Part shown: one piece after another, positions 9,771 to 21,076 of the stretch
Layout of the letters: each line of letters begins with the position of its first letter
How positions within the stretch are numbered: position 1 is the first letter of the stretch
Source: Scalesia atractyloides
Lineage: Eukaryota; Streptophyta; Magnoliopsida; Asterales; Asteraceae
NCBI GenBank assembly: GCA_947069175.1
Contig: CAMTDV010000012.1
Span: forward strand, 33,512,341-33,576,340
Length of the DNA stretch: 64,000 nt
Direction of reading: 5' to 3'
Translations under genes and position numbers: made by a program
Notes under the pieces: generated by a model
Database searches by the model: none
The model's input: only the letters and a program-made list of their open reading frames with translations
What the model was told of the DNA's origin: nothing

Positions 9771-11572
9771 TGCGCGATATGTTTTTTTTTTTTTGTTGTT
9801 GTTGTTGTTGTATATTTTTGCATATTTCCTTTAGTAGTTAAATGAACTTTGTGGGTGTGTTCTCTATATCACCCTCACGAGACCTACTCGTCCTCCCGAG
9901 CTATCAGGAGGTTTAAAAGGGCTTGTTGCATAAGCCAAATGCAACCACGATTCCTACGAAAGTGAGTTAAGTTTGTTATTGTGTAAATTATTTTTTCCAC
10001 AAAAATCGTGAAATAACGAATGATTTGGTAATTCTTTTTAAAAATGGTAGAAATAGGTAACTAACAAGTTTTGATGGTTGTGAGAAGCTTGCTTCTACAC
10101 GAAGGTTGAGATTTATAGGTACATTATGTTCGCGAGACGACCATTTTTATAGAAGAATGAAGAAAACACGAGGAATGAGCGAAAACCAGGTGCATATGTT
10201 TTTTTAGCTTTCTAATAAGTGTGTATTTTGTATTTTATTTTCCGGGGTGAAATTTTGGGAGATTAGTCGTGTCACATCCCTTGTGCATTTTAAAAGCTCT
10301 ATACCTACACATTAAGGACAATGTTGACCTCAAGTGTGGGGATGGAAAGTAAAAAAAAATTTATTTTGACTCGTTCATTTAAACAGTACACATTAAGGAC
10401 AATGTTGACCTCAAGTGTGGGGATGGAGGAAATTTTTATTTTTTTTTTCAAAATGTCTTTGTTTGAAGCAATCTAAAAAGCACAAGTAACTAAGTTAATG
10501 AGGGATGGCACAATCCATGTGGTCTCTTGTCATGGTCAAGTTCAAATTAATAACATGACGGGAATTTAGCGGGTGGTTATTTGGGAATAATCCGCCTAAG
10601 AAACTTGCGTTTTGTACATATCGCATACCATACCCTTTGTACGTGAGATTTTGAGCCACTTTTATACATCATATATGCGTATATTTCTTTGTTTGAGTGG
10701 ACCATTAGTCACGTATTGTAGAACTTGCAACTTTTTATACGTTTGAGGCCATAGACCGAATACAAGCACAAAAATGATTAAGGCATTAGGTAAACATTTT
10801 TCTTTTACACCATTTATACATCTCCTTACCCGAATTTAATCCCTTAGTCACCAACATTGAGCCTAAAACTTTTAGTTGATTAACCCATTTAGCCCTTGAC
10901 CGTGTAGCCTTTTATTTTTAACTCGTGTGTTGAAAATTCTATTTTAGGTTTAGTTGTTTAAAAAAACCACAGAAAATATCATGAAAAATCGTTGAGAAAA
11001 GCACAAAAAGATTGTGTAGTAGCTGTTGAATAAAAGGCAAAATCCATTGCCTCTTAGTTGTTTATTCGTAGTAGTTATTGTTAGAATAGTTGTGTTTGTA
11101 ATAGAAATCGAGCTTTCATCACCTTAGCCACTTTCAAAATATTCTTTTTCCATGCCTTTCACCTAGCCCCGTTACAACCCTTAAAGACCTTTTGACATGT
11201 GCATAGTATTTGTATTTGGTGGTGGAGAATGATTGAGTTGCAAGATTATGCGGGTACGTGTTCTAACCGGTTTGAGTGATTACATCAAAAGTACTAATGC
11301 ATCATTTATTAGCCAATTTTTAAACCGAGTGAAGAGAACATTGTGAGGGTGTGTATGAATTGTGAGTTTCAAGGGCGGGTTAATCTTGGGTAACCATGTT
11401 TATGTGATTAATCACTTTACAGCTAAATGTTTTGAAAATTGTATAGACCATGAACTAGGTATGACAATAGACCTTAGCTTGTCTTGAGAATGGGAAGTGT
11501 GTTTCCCATTCGACCCACATGAAAGTGAAAAACAGATTTGCTTGAGGGCAAGTAAAAGACAAGTGTGGAGAT
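9771..11572 (+). mobile_element. Non-coding 3' region of Athila-like element A1
   Basis: No coding sequence is recognised. It carries the phrase ACAATGTTGACCTCAAGTGTGGGGATGG twice in split form (10306-10346 and 10387-10427), the 'aggacaatgt...agtgtgggga' signature common after pol in plant Athila/Tat elements. A second purine-rich CAAGTGTGGAGATC lies at about 11559-11573, just where a 3' LTR would start. A short GTT run is at 9795-9811. Confidence 0.5.
10306..10427 (+). repeat. 81-bp spaced direct duplication of 41-bp Athila post-pol motif
   Basis: The 41 bases from 10306 recur without change from 10387 (start TACACATTAAGG, end GGGGATGGA), an offset of 81 bp. Confidence 0.85.
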
Positions 11573-11791
11573 CTTATGCGTGGTCGAAAAACGGCGCTCA
11601 TATATGTTTAAGCTTATGTTTTTATATAACTTTTAGTTTTGAATAGCCTAGTTTTGATTGGATTTCTGTTTAACAGGTCTTATAGAGTTTAAGGAGCTAT
11701 TCGGGAGCTTTCCGGAGCATCGGGGCAGAAAACGGGTTTTGGAACATCTTGAAGCTATTCGGGAGCTTTCATCATCAAGCTTCAAGATGTC
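11573..11791 (+). repeat. 3' LTR of Athila-like A1, first piece
   Basis: Sequence after the purine-rich AAGTGTGGAGATC. It contains a direct repeat of GCTATTCGGGAGCTTTC (about 11694 and 11754) and is cut at ATGTC by insertion of G1. It continues without gap at 28597 once G1 and one copy of the duplication are removed. The exact LTR start is uncertain. Confidence 0.45.
11787..11791. repeat. Target-site duplication ATGTC, left copy, of G1
   Basis: ATGTC lies directly before the TGTAACA LTR end; the same five bases directly follow the right LTR end at 28592-28596. Confidence 0.9.
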
Positions 11792-12000
11792 TGTAACAGC
11801 TGTGTTAAACGGGTTCCAAAAACCCGCACCGTATATTAATCAAGCATTGGTTTTATGAATCGTTGCGTAATTATTAGTGTCAATTATTCTAATTCGTCGC
11901 AATTAATAAATAATATTAGAATTTAAACCATAATTAATAAATAAAACAATAAGTAAGTCGAATTAATCTTTAAAATAATAAACAATAATTAAATAAAAAG

Positions 12001-12070
12001 TAAGGGGAAACCGGGATCGAACCCCGTCTCCCACGCTCACACGCACACTAAACACCACTAGGGTACACAC
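12001..12070 (-). ncRNA. tRNA-like module, antisense, in U3 of G1 5' LTR (not a functional tRNA)
   Basis: The reverse strand reads an A-box-like TACCCTAGTGGTG and, about 45 bases on, a B box GGTTCGATCC flanked by CGGG/CCCG as in a T arm. The anticodon region does not fold as a standard arm. The homologous 3' LTR copy is at 23978-24050. Confidence 0.55.
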
Positions 12071-12315
12071 TATATGTGTTGAAACCAAAAACATTTTATT
12101 TTTATACTCAACCCCAACCGTAAATGTTGACTGTGTAATCAAGCAAAACCGCCAACATCAATTACAAGGATGTAACGACATCCGTTTCAAAATGTGATTG
12201 AGTAAAACTCGGCAACCCAAATCATAACCGAAAACTGGTCTAATTATTGAAACCGTCGGAAATCATTGACCAAATCGAAACCTTATAATTTGGGTTGAAA
12301 TCAGAACATTTGCAC

Positions 12316-12323
12316 TATAAATA
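12316..12323 (+). promoter_or_regulatory. TATA box of G1 5' LTR
   Basis: TATAAATA about 525 bp into the LTR, the likely Pol II start region. The homologous site in the 3' LTR (24299-24306) reads TGTAAATA, a damaged box. Confidence 0.65.
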
Positions 12324-12636
12324 GCAATGATTCGCACTTCTAAACCTCGTTCATTATCATCAAAATCCTATCTTTAATCTCTCTGCTCACTTCTCTGTTC
12401 ATCGGATTTGTGTTTTCACTCGCCGGAGTTGATCACTGGAGGACCGCATTCCGATCTTCTATCTGGCATAAATTCTTAATATCCCTAATTGTTATGTTGT
12501 AATTCTTTTATATGGTAAACAGTGAACCAAAACCATTACAAATTTAAATCAGTCGAAGTTCTGGTTCAGCGTCGGATATAGGGAAGAAGATGAGTTGTGA
12601 TCAGTGGTTAAATGAATTAAAAAGTTGGTTTTAATC

Positions 12637-12716
12637 GGGTTAGATACCCACCCCAATTGGATGGGCTGGGTGCAAAGCAACTGAGAGTCGCGGGTTCGAG
12701 TCCCTGGATGCACGCC
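12637..12716 (+). ncRNA. tRNA-like module 1, sense, in leader of G1 5' LTR
   Basis: It begins GGGTTAGATACCC; the D-like hairpin ACCCACCCC/GGGCTGGGT (one mismatch) surrounds AATTGGAT. A B box GGTTCGAGTCC follows at about 12693, and a TTTTT run at 12743-12747. In the 3' LTR copy (27254-27327) the B box is lost by a deletion of about 8 bp. Pol III activity is untested. Confidence 0.55.
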
Positions 12717-12810
12717 AGTTTGTTGAGTTAAAAAAAGAAACCTTTTTAATTTAATTAAATCAAGATTCACTTAATAAGTATATAAATATAATAAAAATCC
12801 AGTATCGAAC

Positions 12811-12888
12811 GGGTTAGACACGTAGCTCAGTTGGAAGAGCTGCGTGCACGCAACCGAGAGGTCACAAGTTCGAGCCTCACCACACGCA
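12811..12888 (+). ncRNA. tRNA-like module 2, sense, in leader of G1 5' LTR
   Basis: A perfect A box TAGCTCAGTTGG sits in a 10-bp hairpin (CACGTAGCTC / GAGCTGCGTG, one G-T). It is followed by the palindrome TGCGTGCACGCA where an anticodon arm should be, then AGTTCGAGCC (B box) and TTTTT at 12939-12943. Homologue in the 3' LTR: 27421-27500, with the better T arm CGAGTTCGAGCCTCG. Frames starting inside it are shadows, not genes. Confidence 0.6.
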
Positions 12889-12938
12889 TCCAATTCCTTC
12901 GCAGAACCGGTCAGGTCCCCCTGTCAGACCTGACAACA

Positions 12939-12997
<59 letters not shown>

Positions 12998-12998
12998 T
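12939..12998 (+). repeat. (ATT)n microsatellite in G1 5' LTR
   Basis: About 19 ATT units. The 3' LTR homologue (27550-27580) has about 9, so the two LTRs have diverged at this site. Confidence 0.95.
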
Positions 12999-13977
12999 TA
13001 TTTTATTTATTTATTTATAATACTAATATACTTTATCTAAAAATTCATTAAAAACACATAAAAATATAATTTTTGAAGGTCTAAAATATCAACAAAAAAC
13101 ACAAAAAAATATATATAGCTTAAAAATCTAACCAAAGTTTTAATTAAATATTAATTTGATATATTTATCGAATTGTCGTACCATTATTTTTAGGTTAGTA
13201 TTTGTTCGTCGATCAAAAAACCCACAACTCATGCGCACTCATCATCAATCAAGACTACGCACCCACTGTGAGTGAATCCTTACAAACTCCCTTTTTAAAT
13301 CACATTTTAGGGTGTATCATGTGTCGTACATATTTTATTTACTTATTTAAACACTTGTGATAAAGTCATTATGTGATCAAATGTGTTTACATTGTTGGTA
13401 TGATTATGTGTGGATACATTTTATTATTTCAGTGCACTCATTCATTGCACTCATTCATTTAAGGCTCATCAGTTCCTCGTGGGATACGAGTTGAGCATCA
13501 GGTGCCTCATTAGATCGGCTCCGTTTGATTGAGCCTTGATCTCAAGTTCATCATTCACCATGTCATGTGTTCATTATGGATATTATGTGGTTTGTGATTG
13601 CTTATATATATATACATATGCTCACTTATGATACATGCACAAGTTTTATTTAAATAACCAATATATTGCAACTGATGAAATGTTTACTAAGATTCACTCG
13701 CCAACTTTTGTTGACCCAAACTCTTTGTTTTACGCATGATACATGTGATCAGCTAAGGAGAGAAACACCTAGGAATGGCCTTAGAAGATTAAACGTATCT
13801 ATTATGTTTTGAACAATGTTTTGTTTTTATTTGTGCTTGTATATTTTTGTTTTGGATATTTAAAGCTTAACTTTCAATTTAATAAATATGAAATCTTTTA
13901 GTAAATGTCATGAGCTTTGGTGATAACCCAATTATGTCCCGACTTTTATTTCCGCTATGGGTCGGGGTGTGACAGAT

Positions 13978-13989
13978 TGGTATCAGAGC
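13978..13989 (+). promoter_or_regulatory. Primer binding site of G1
   Basis: TGGTATCAGAGC three bases after the LTR end TGACA; initiator methionine tRNA type. Confidence 0.92.
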
Positions 13990-14803
13990 TTGTGACTATA
14001 GGTATATAGGATAGGTTATTAGACCCTTAGATCCTATACTATAGTTGATTAGATTTTAATTGCTTATGAGTTATACGCGAAACTCATGATGTTTATATGT
14101 TATAATGTTTATTTTTCACACACAAATACATGCAAACACTTTCACTACTACATGCTAATATGTGATGTTCATTGTAGTTTACATGTTGTTAACATATCAT
14201 GCCTACGCAAGCACACACATCACGATTTCACAATTTTCAAGATTTCTTCTCAAATATTTTGCAATGATTTCATGTTTTTCAATCGCATCAAAGTGAGTTC
14301 TACGACGGGCATGTAGTAAGTGGAAGGGTACGAGTACCGGTGGCCGAAACGTCCTGTCTAGGCTTGGCATTCGTATAAATCCAAAAATAATGGACCAGTT
14401 TGCCTACCTAGGGACTAACGATGAGAGTACAAATGACATATTAGGCCAAAGCATGCCACACCAAACATCGTGTGAACTAACCCCACTTTGAGTTGTCATT
14501 GTGTCTATAGCTCGACACATTATGACCTTATACCTTACAATTATGTTTTAAAATTTTCCTTCGGGTGATGCAAGCATTAACAGGCCAATACCAATGTGAA
14601 CCCTACCAAGCCCAGTAGTCATGGGGGCCCTTGTGACTACCAAGTATGGGAGACATTTGGGGGGCCAATCTTAAGCAAACCCAAGACATCCTATGGATGT
14701 AGTTAATTTCTTGTTTTATTTATTTTGAATGTTGTTTTCACTTATTACGACACATGACACCTAAAAATGCTCAATTAATAATCTCGCTACGTATTTCCTG
14801 TAG
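13990..14803 (+). other. G1 untranslated leader between primer site and gag
   Basis: About 810 bp without a credible frame. It is clearly homologous in content and order to the G3 leader (42082-42908), for example GTGAGTTCTA(C/T)GACGGGCATGTAGTA and AGCCCAGTAGTCATGGGG in both. Confidence 0.7.
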
Positions 14804-16140
14804 ATGTCTGCTAGACACTCTCGAGGCGGTAGAAGGTCAGGAAGATCTAGCGAGCATATTGCCACTCAAATCGCTCAACAGATGGCTGCCGTGCATCCTG
14901 ACATCGTTGTGCAAGTTCAACAAGCACTTGCCGCCAATCCCATCAACCCCACCAACCAAGAAGGGCAAAATATCGCCAACCCTCCTCCTAACACCATCAA
15001 ATTACTTACAAGCATTTCAAATCCTGCGATCCCCCAAAGTACGAAGGGACGGAAGGTGTCACTGCTCTCCTCCGTTGGTTTGAGGAGATGGAAAGCACTT
15101 TTCTCAATTGCGATTGTCCCGATGATCGCAAGGTGCGCTATGCTACAGGTCGGTTGTTTGGAGTAGCACTTACCTGATGGAACACCGAAAAGGGTAAGCG
15201 AGGTGCTGAAGCTGCTATGGCCTTGACTTGGGATGCGTTAACGGAAATCATGACGAGACGCTTCTGTCCAAGAAGCGAAATCAAGAAACTGGAAGATGAG
15301 TTTTACTCATTAAAACAAAAAGAGGGAGACCACACCACCTACAACAAGAGGTTTCTCGAGTTGAATCAGATGGTCCCCAATCTGTTCACCCCGCTCTATC
15401 GTCTAGTCGAGCATTACATTCGACGTCTTCCCTCGAAAATTTAGGATTATGTGTTAAGTACTTCACCTGCAACACTCGAAGCTGCCATGGAACTGGCTAC
15501 CGAACTGACGGAAAATTGCATTCGAAATGGCGATTTTAATAAAAAAAAAGATAAGGCACCTGTTGAAACTCTAACCCCAACTACAGCAGGATCGTCTTCC
15601 AAATTTGCCGGCAAAAGGAAGCGCAATGGGAAGAATTTCGTCGTTACCCAAACCAATCCCCCCATCACTGCTACCCCAATCACACAAGTCGCCCCTCAAA
15701 CCGCCCCATTCAAGAAGCCATATACTGGTCCACACCCAAAATGCAATCGATGCCAATACCATCATCCCCCAAGAACCCCTGCCAATAGTGCACAAGTTGT
15801 GGCCGTGCAGGTCACACGATTCAACTTGCCGTATCCTCCAAAAGCCAAACCGCAACCCACCACAAGCCCAAACCAATAATCAAGTGGTGGGCCAAGCCCA
15901 AAATCAACAACCCTTACTTTTACCACCTGCTCAACCCATGGCTCAACCCTACTACCAACCCAACTACCCAATGATGCAACCTGTCAGAGCATGCTTCAAC
16001 TATGGCGATCCAACCCATCTTCGTAACACCTGCCCACGCCTGGTGAACATCATAAATGCCCAAGCTCAAGCCAATCCAGTGAACCAAGCCAACCAAGCTA
16101 ATCCACATGCTAGAGGAAGGGCTTTCAACTTCTACGCCAA
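14804..16140 (+). pseudogene. G1 Gag (Retrotrans_gag with zinc knuckle), disrupted
   Basis: It starts MSARHSRGGRRSGRSSEHIA and continues with a helical IAQQMAAVHPDIVVQVQQAL segment. A frame change near 15000 is followed, in the new frame, by the conserved core (CDPPKYEGTEGVTALLRWFEE and MTRRFCPRSEIKKLEDEF, YNKRFLELNQMVP). Stops are a TGA at 15175-15177 where G3 reads tryptophan (ALTWWN) and a TAG at 15442-15444 where G3 reads CAG. A K/P-rich linker leads to a knuckle near 15990-16030 whose second cysteine is changed (CFNYGDPTHLRNTC). Other frames between 15605 and 15880 overlap it and are shadows. Gag would package element RNA. Confidence 0.8.
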
Positions 16141-16552
16141 CCAAGCTAGGGCTGATAACAATGTGGTCAATGGTACGTTCCTTATTAACGGTAATTATGC
16201 ATCCATACTATTTGATACTGGTGCAGATAAGAGTTTTGAGTCCTTAGAATTCGAATCCATTCTTGATTTATCACGCGTTAGTCTCGCCGAACCATTCACG
16301 GTGGAAGTTGCTGATGGTGAACCTATTGCGTTAGACTCGATTATTCATGATTGTACTCTTACTCTTAATGACCACGATTTCCCTATTGATCTTATTCCTA
16401 TGAAGTTGGGTAGTTTCGACATTATCATCGGTATGGACTGGCTTAGTTAACATCACGCCGAAGTTGTTTGTCACGAGAAGTTTATTCGAATTCCTCTCGC
16501 AGACGGTCAAACCCTACGTATCTTTGGAGAAACTCCTTCTAAAGGGCTCAAA
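16141..16552 (+). pseudogene. G1 aspartic protease
   Basis: It contains FLINGNYASILFDTGADKSF with the D-T-G active site near 16200-16230 and the late I-I-G-M-D-W-L motif at 16420-16443, the normal retropepsin layout of a chromovirus. A TAA at 16448-16450 interrupts the frame directly after DWLS; coding similarity continues (HHAEVVCHEKFIRIPLADG) into the RT linker. Confidence 0.85.
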
Positions 16553-17555
16553 TTGATGGCGTGTCTCCAAGCTCGAAGATATCTTCGCAAAGATTATGTC
16601 GCGTTTCTAGCTCATATCGTCAAGAAGGAAGGCAAGGAAAGGAAGCTCGAAGATATTCCCATCATTAAAGATTTTCCTCAAGTTTTTCCCAGCGACGTTT
16701 CAGGACTTCCTCCTGTGCGAGAAGTCGAATTTGGAATCGATCTTGTACCTGGTGCTACACCAATCGCAAAATCTCCCTATAGGTTAGCCCCATCTGAGAT
16801 GCAAGAGTTAGCTAGTCAACTGCAAGAGTTGACGGATAAAGGATTTATACGTCCTAGCTCATCACCATGGGGTGCGACTGTTCTCTTTGTAAAGAAGAAA
16901 GATGGAACTTTTCGTATGTGCATCGATTATAGAGAACTCAATAAGTTGACCATCAAGAATCGTTATCCATTACCTCGTATTGATGATCTTCTAGATTAGC
17001 TTCAAAGTGCCACCTGTATCTCAAAGATCGACCTTCATTATGGATATCATCAACTTAGAGTGCGTGAAGAAGATATTCCAAAGACTGCGTTTCGAACTCG
17101 TTATGGTCAATATGAGTTCATGGTCATGCCTTTTGGTTTGACCAATGCTCCTGCTGTGATGAATAGGGTGTGCAAACCTTATCTCGATCGTTTTGTCAAA
17201 GTTTTCATTGATGATATTCTTATCTACTTGAAGACCAAATCCCATCATGAGCGACATCTTCGACTTATTTTGACACTCTTGAGAACTGAAAAGCTTTATG
17301 CCAAGTTCTCAAAATGTGAATTCTGGTTAGAAGAGGTGCAATTTCTTGGTCACGTTGTCAATGAAAAAGGGATTCATGTTGACCCTGCAAAGATCAAAGC
17401 GGTACAAGAGTGGCAAGCACCGCGTACCCCTACTGAAGTTAGGTCATTTCTTGGTCTAGTTGGTTATTATCAATGTTTCATTGCAAATTTCTTTCATATC
17501 GTTGTTCCACTCACAACCTTGACTCATAAGGGGAAACCTTTTATTTGGGGACCCA
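16553..17555 (+). pseudogene. G1 reverse transcriptase, cut by solo LTR
   Basis: The linker KDFPQVFPSDVSGLPP leads into RT motifs: SSPWGATVLFVKKKDGTFRMC, then IDYRELNKLTIKNRYPLPRIDDL, then a TAG at 16997-16999 where the family has glutamine (D-Q-L-Q). Next come YGYHQLRVREEDIPKTAFRT, FMVMPFGLTNAPAVMN and the catalytic box FIDDILIY near 17205-17230, followed by the connection EKLYAKFSKCEFW. The polymerase aspartates are intact. The frame ends at FIWGP at 17555, where a solo LTR is inserted; the protein resumes at 21745. Confidence 0.9.
17551..17555. repeat. Target-site duplication ACCCA, left copy, of solo LTR C
   Basis: ACCCA before the LTR; ATCCA after it (21740-21744), one mismatch. Removing the LTR and one copy restores the RT/RNase H reading frame. 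Confidence 0.7.
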
Positions 17556-18330
17556 TGACACACCCCCGTAAAACCATCATAGTTGGGTGTGAACTAAACT
17601 GGTATCTTCATTGCACAGCGGAAGTAACGTGAGTGCTAAGACTTCTAATAAGTGAACGCCCGCTAATTACTCGAATTCCATGGGTTCCACTATTCCAACC
17701 ATGCCATACTTGTAATAATAACCTGAGAAAGAACATGCGAAAAATCAACATAAAGTTGGCGAGTTCGTAGTTTGTTTGTTTTTGTTTCAAATGAGTCATA
17801 AAACATTTGAAAGTTTTGCATTCGAAAAACCGGTTTGTGGGATCATGGTATCCCAAATCATTTGAAATGTCATATCTGTATAACAGTATTGAAATGTTTT
17901 CCATGTTGTTTGCAAATCCATGCATATAACTGTTATGTTATTAAACCGGTGATAAAATGTTTTCTGTTATCTTTGTAAACCGGTGTTGAAATGTTTTATG
18001 TCATAATTGTAAACCGGTATTGAAATCACAGTATGTAGTTTTCCTATGGAATCTAATGATCTGTCAGTGCGTAGCTAATACACTAACCTATGTGCCATAA
18101 GTAAGTAAACCAAACCGAGACAACTTTGTCATCAATAAGGATCACAAAAGCACTCCTAACCGGTTAACATACCAGGAGTGGAGCGTGTCTCAAACTCGAT
18201 AGATCTATAACTTTTGCACCTTGGTCACTACATGATTAATGGTTACCAATTGTCATAATCCTACTTACGCACAGTGATATTTTATAACCTGGTCCCATAG
18301 CTACATACCAATTGTCATAAATCTGTGTCC

Positions 18331-18455
18331 TTGGGCCTAGCCCATGTTTTCTTGTTATTGGGCCTAGCCCATGTTCTCTTGTCATTGGGCCTAGCCCATG
18401 TTCTCTTGTCATTGGGCCTAGCCCATGTTCTCTTGTCATGGGCCTAGCCCATGTT
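18331..18455. repeat. 27-bp tandem repeat with TGGGCCTAGCCCA palindrome
   Basis: About 4.6 head-to-tail copies; each contains the palindromic core TGGGC(C)TAGCCCA followed by TGTTCTCTTGTCAT. The middle copies are identical. Confidence 0.95.
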
Positions 18456-20143
18456 ATAAATAAAATTGGTGCCTCGCCCCTAGTTGTGACTATGACAATC
18501 CTGTCACTAGTCATAAAACTCATGCATGTTTCGAAAAGCTTTGTATAGCTGTGAAAATCGGTAAGTTTAGTATAAACCTTTCGTAAACCATTTGTGTTCA
18601 TTGAAATCTGTTTGTAACATGATTTAGAAATATATGATTTTTGTTTATCGAAACGTTGTGTTCTTTTGCAAAACTTGCATGTCTTACCACCCCCGAAAAC
18701 ATTTATAAAAATGTAAAACGGTAAAAAGTGAGGGTTATGAACTCACGTGGATAATCCAGTGCAAAGCTAACTTAATGTGATTTTCCATAGTGTTGTCTCC
18801 ACAACTTGACTTGCTAGCATACAATCTATTGAATTTCCTAAAATGGAATAACTTGTAAGTTTCTAAGGAGGACATAGCTATACTACGTGATACTGAGCTC
18901 TACCGAATCGTTACTCATACGATTCTATGAAATTGTTATTAACTTAACTCGGTTAACCAACCTATGGTTTTCTTAGAAACGATTCTGTTTCGAGTGATTT
19001 AAAATATATGTTTACATATAAACATAAATATATTTCATGATATCATATTTAGTCGTTACGTACGTCGACGGATAATAGTACGACTCTCCGTAGTTTTCGA
19101 AGGTATATATATGTATATATACTTATATATATACCCGTATAAATGATACATTTCGTATTCGCGCGACAGTCTTGCGGAGTTGCGTCGTACTTCGTTTGGC
19201 TTTGAAATCGAATATAAACAATATATTATTGTTGTAATATCATTCCAAAGCATTCGTAAGTGTCCGCGTCGTCGACGTTAGAAATAAATATAACTATATT
19301 TATTCTATAAAAGTATTTGACGTCTCGCCATTCGTATATATATCTAATTATATTTGTGTTATACAATTGCAGAATTCGAGATGTCTTTGAAATATCATTT
19401 CCGAATTTTGTCGTTTGAAATACTACGCACTTTGTATTCATCTTGTAAAAGCATTTGGAAATTTGGTGTTCGAAATAAATGTAAACAATATACTTATTTT
19501 CTATCATCGTTCGAATAATTTATCGATGTTTGAAATCTTGTTTCCGAGTTTCGACTTTGATTTAAACATAAATAAATATCGTTTATCTTGTAGTCGTTTG
19601 CCGTACGTTCGTTATCTTGAAATCGCGTTCGTGGAAAGGTTGTCGGATCGAGATTTGAACGTTTTAATTAGCGTCGACAAAATAAATATATGCTTATATT
19701 TATTTTATAATAATCGTATGAATTCGGACGTTTTATCTTTGAATTGTAACGCGTTTCGTTTTACGGATTTTACGAAAATCGGGCAGAGTTTCCTCGGTTT
19801 TTGGACGATCCCGACAACACAAGTGGTCGATTTATTTATCAAAACACAACCTGCAACGTACGCAAACCATGATATATATATAATTTTTCGTCGGGTTTCG
19901 AATATAATTTTCGCCGATTTAATTTCCGAATTATTTCATTTAACTAACGTCGGTTTGATTTTTAACGAATAGTTTTACGCGAATAACGTAGTCGGTTCGA
20001 TTTATTATTTTTTTGTACTTTTTGGCTATACGTATTCGTTAATGGGTCGCGTCGAGCTCGGTTTCGCGATAACTTAATATTACGATTTATATAAACTATA
20101 TAATTAAATTTCGCGTCGTAATTAATTTTTACCGAGTCGCGGG

Positions 20144-20185
20144 TTGACCCGTTGACCGGGTTTGACCGCGTTGACTTTTGTTGAC
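20144..20185. promoter_or_regulatory. Cluster of five TTGAC (W-box core) sites in solo LTR C
   Basis: TTGAC starts at 20144, 20152, 20162, 20171 and 20181. TTGAC(C/T) is the WRKY-binding W-box core; binding here is inference. Confidence 0.4.
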
Positions 20186-21068
20186 CACACCGAACCTGAA
20201 ATCAGACATTTAGACTTTTAAACTGAACCTACAAGAAACCCAGATCGAAACGAAACTGAAATACCGAAACTGTTTCAAACTTGAAACGAAACCTGAACCG
20301 CGTTTGAACTAAACGGGGTTTGGAGTGAGTCGACCCGAGTGAACCGAACCCGAGCCGCATTTGAACAAACCCAAACCAAAACTGTTGCGACCCTTTTTGA
20401 ACCCAAATCAAGACCCGAGACAAAACTGACCGCGTTGAACCGAGTCGAACCGCGTTGAACGAGTTGAGCCGTGTTAACCAAGTTGAACCGAACCTGAAAC
20501 TGGACACGAACCAGAACTGAATCGAGTTTGAATCATGATGAACCGGATCTGACCAAAACTCCGTCGCCGCCGTCGCCAGCGAGCCGTAAAACCACGGACC
20601 GCTGCCGGCGACTGCCGCTGCTCTACACCACCACCATCGCCGTCGTCTTCACGTCAAAACCGCCACTGCCCCCGCCGGCGATACCTTGACCCAACCCCCA
20701 ACCCAACCCAGTGCTTACCCGGACCAACAAGTTGAGCCGAAGACACGACGGCTGCCGGCGCAAAGCTGCGCCCAGCCACGCCGCAGCCACTCCCTCTCTC
20801 GTCTGGTCTCTCTATCTCTCTCACTGCTCTGTCTCTCTTGTTTTCTCATCACTTTGTTTGTGTGTACGCGGGTGTGTGTGTGTTCGGAGAAGATGATCAG
20901 AGACAGGGGGAAAGGGAGGGTGTCGTGTGAGTGGGGTGCAGCGGCCGGAGTAGGTGATCGTCGGAGGTCACCGGAATCAGGTGACCGGAACCGCAGAGAG
21001 GAGAGAGGCAGGAGATGTTTGTCTGCTAGGGTTTCTTCAAAATGAAAGTGGTGAAGGGTTATAGCTTA

Positions 21069-21076
21069 TATTTATA
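21069..21076 (-). promoter_or_regulatory. TATA box of solo LTR C
   Basis: TATAAATA on the minus strand, about 665 bp from the LTR start, followed by a TC-rich leader. Confidence 0.5.

Larger units (their letters stand above)
11792..13974 (+). repeat. 5' LTR of G1
   Basis: 2183 bp with ends TGTAACAGC...GGGTGTGACA, two or three bases before the primer site. TATAAATA is at 12316-12323. Upstream of it lies one antisense tRNA-like module (12001-12070); downstream lie two sense modules (12637-12716, 12811-12888) 174 bp apart. An ATT microsatellite is longer here than in the 3' LTR, and the TA run near 13600 is much shorter. Confidence 0.92.

Noticed and set aside
12811..12888. Functional tRNA genes in the LTRs
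   Set aside because: A and B boxes are present, but the anticodon arm is replaced by a palindrome or does not fold, acceptor stems mostly do not pair, and copies decay with the LTRs. Kept as tRNA-like modules only.
12831..13040. Small ORFs (also 25398-25616 and 29956-30153) with similar 'MVELRARVREV' starts
   Set aside because: They are translations of the tRNA-like modules plus microsatellite; the similarity reflects the repeat, not a protein.
15571..16144. Minus-strand and alternative-frame ORFs over the gag linker
   Set aside because: Shadows of the proline-rich Gag linker of G1.
19415..19972. 185-codon plus-strand ORF inside solo LTR C
   Set aside because: No recognisable domain, AT-rich, on the strand opposite to the LTR; most likely chance.
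20686..21045. 119-codon ORF with a hydrophobic serine/leucine stretch
   Set aside because: It is the TC-rich leader of the minus-strand LTR read on the plus strand.
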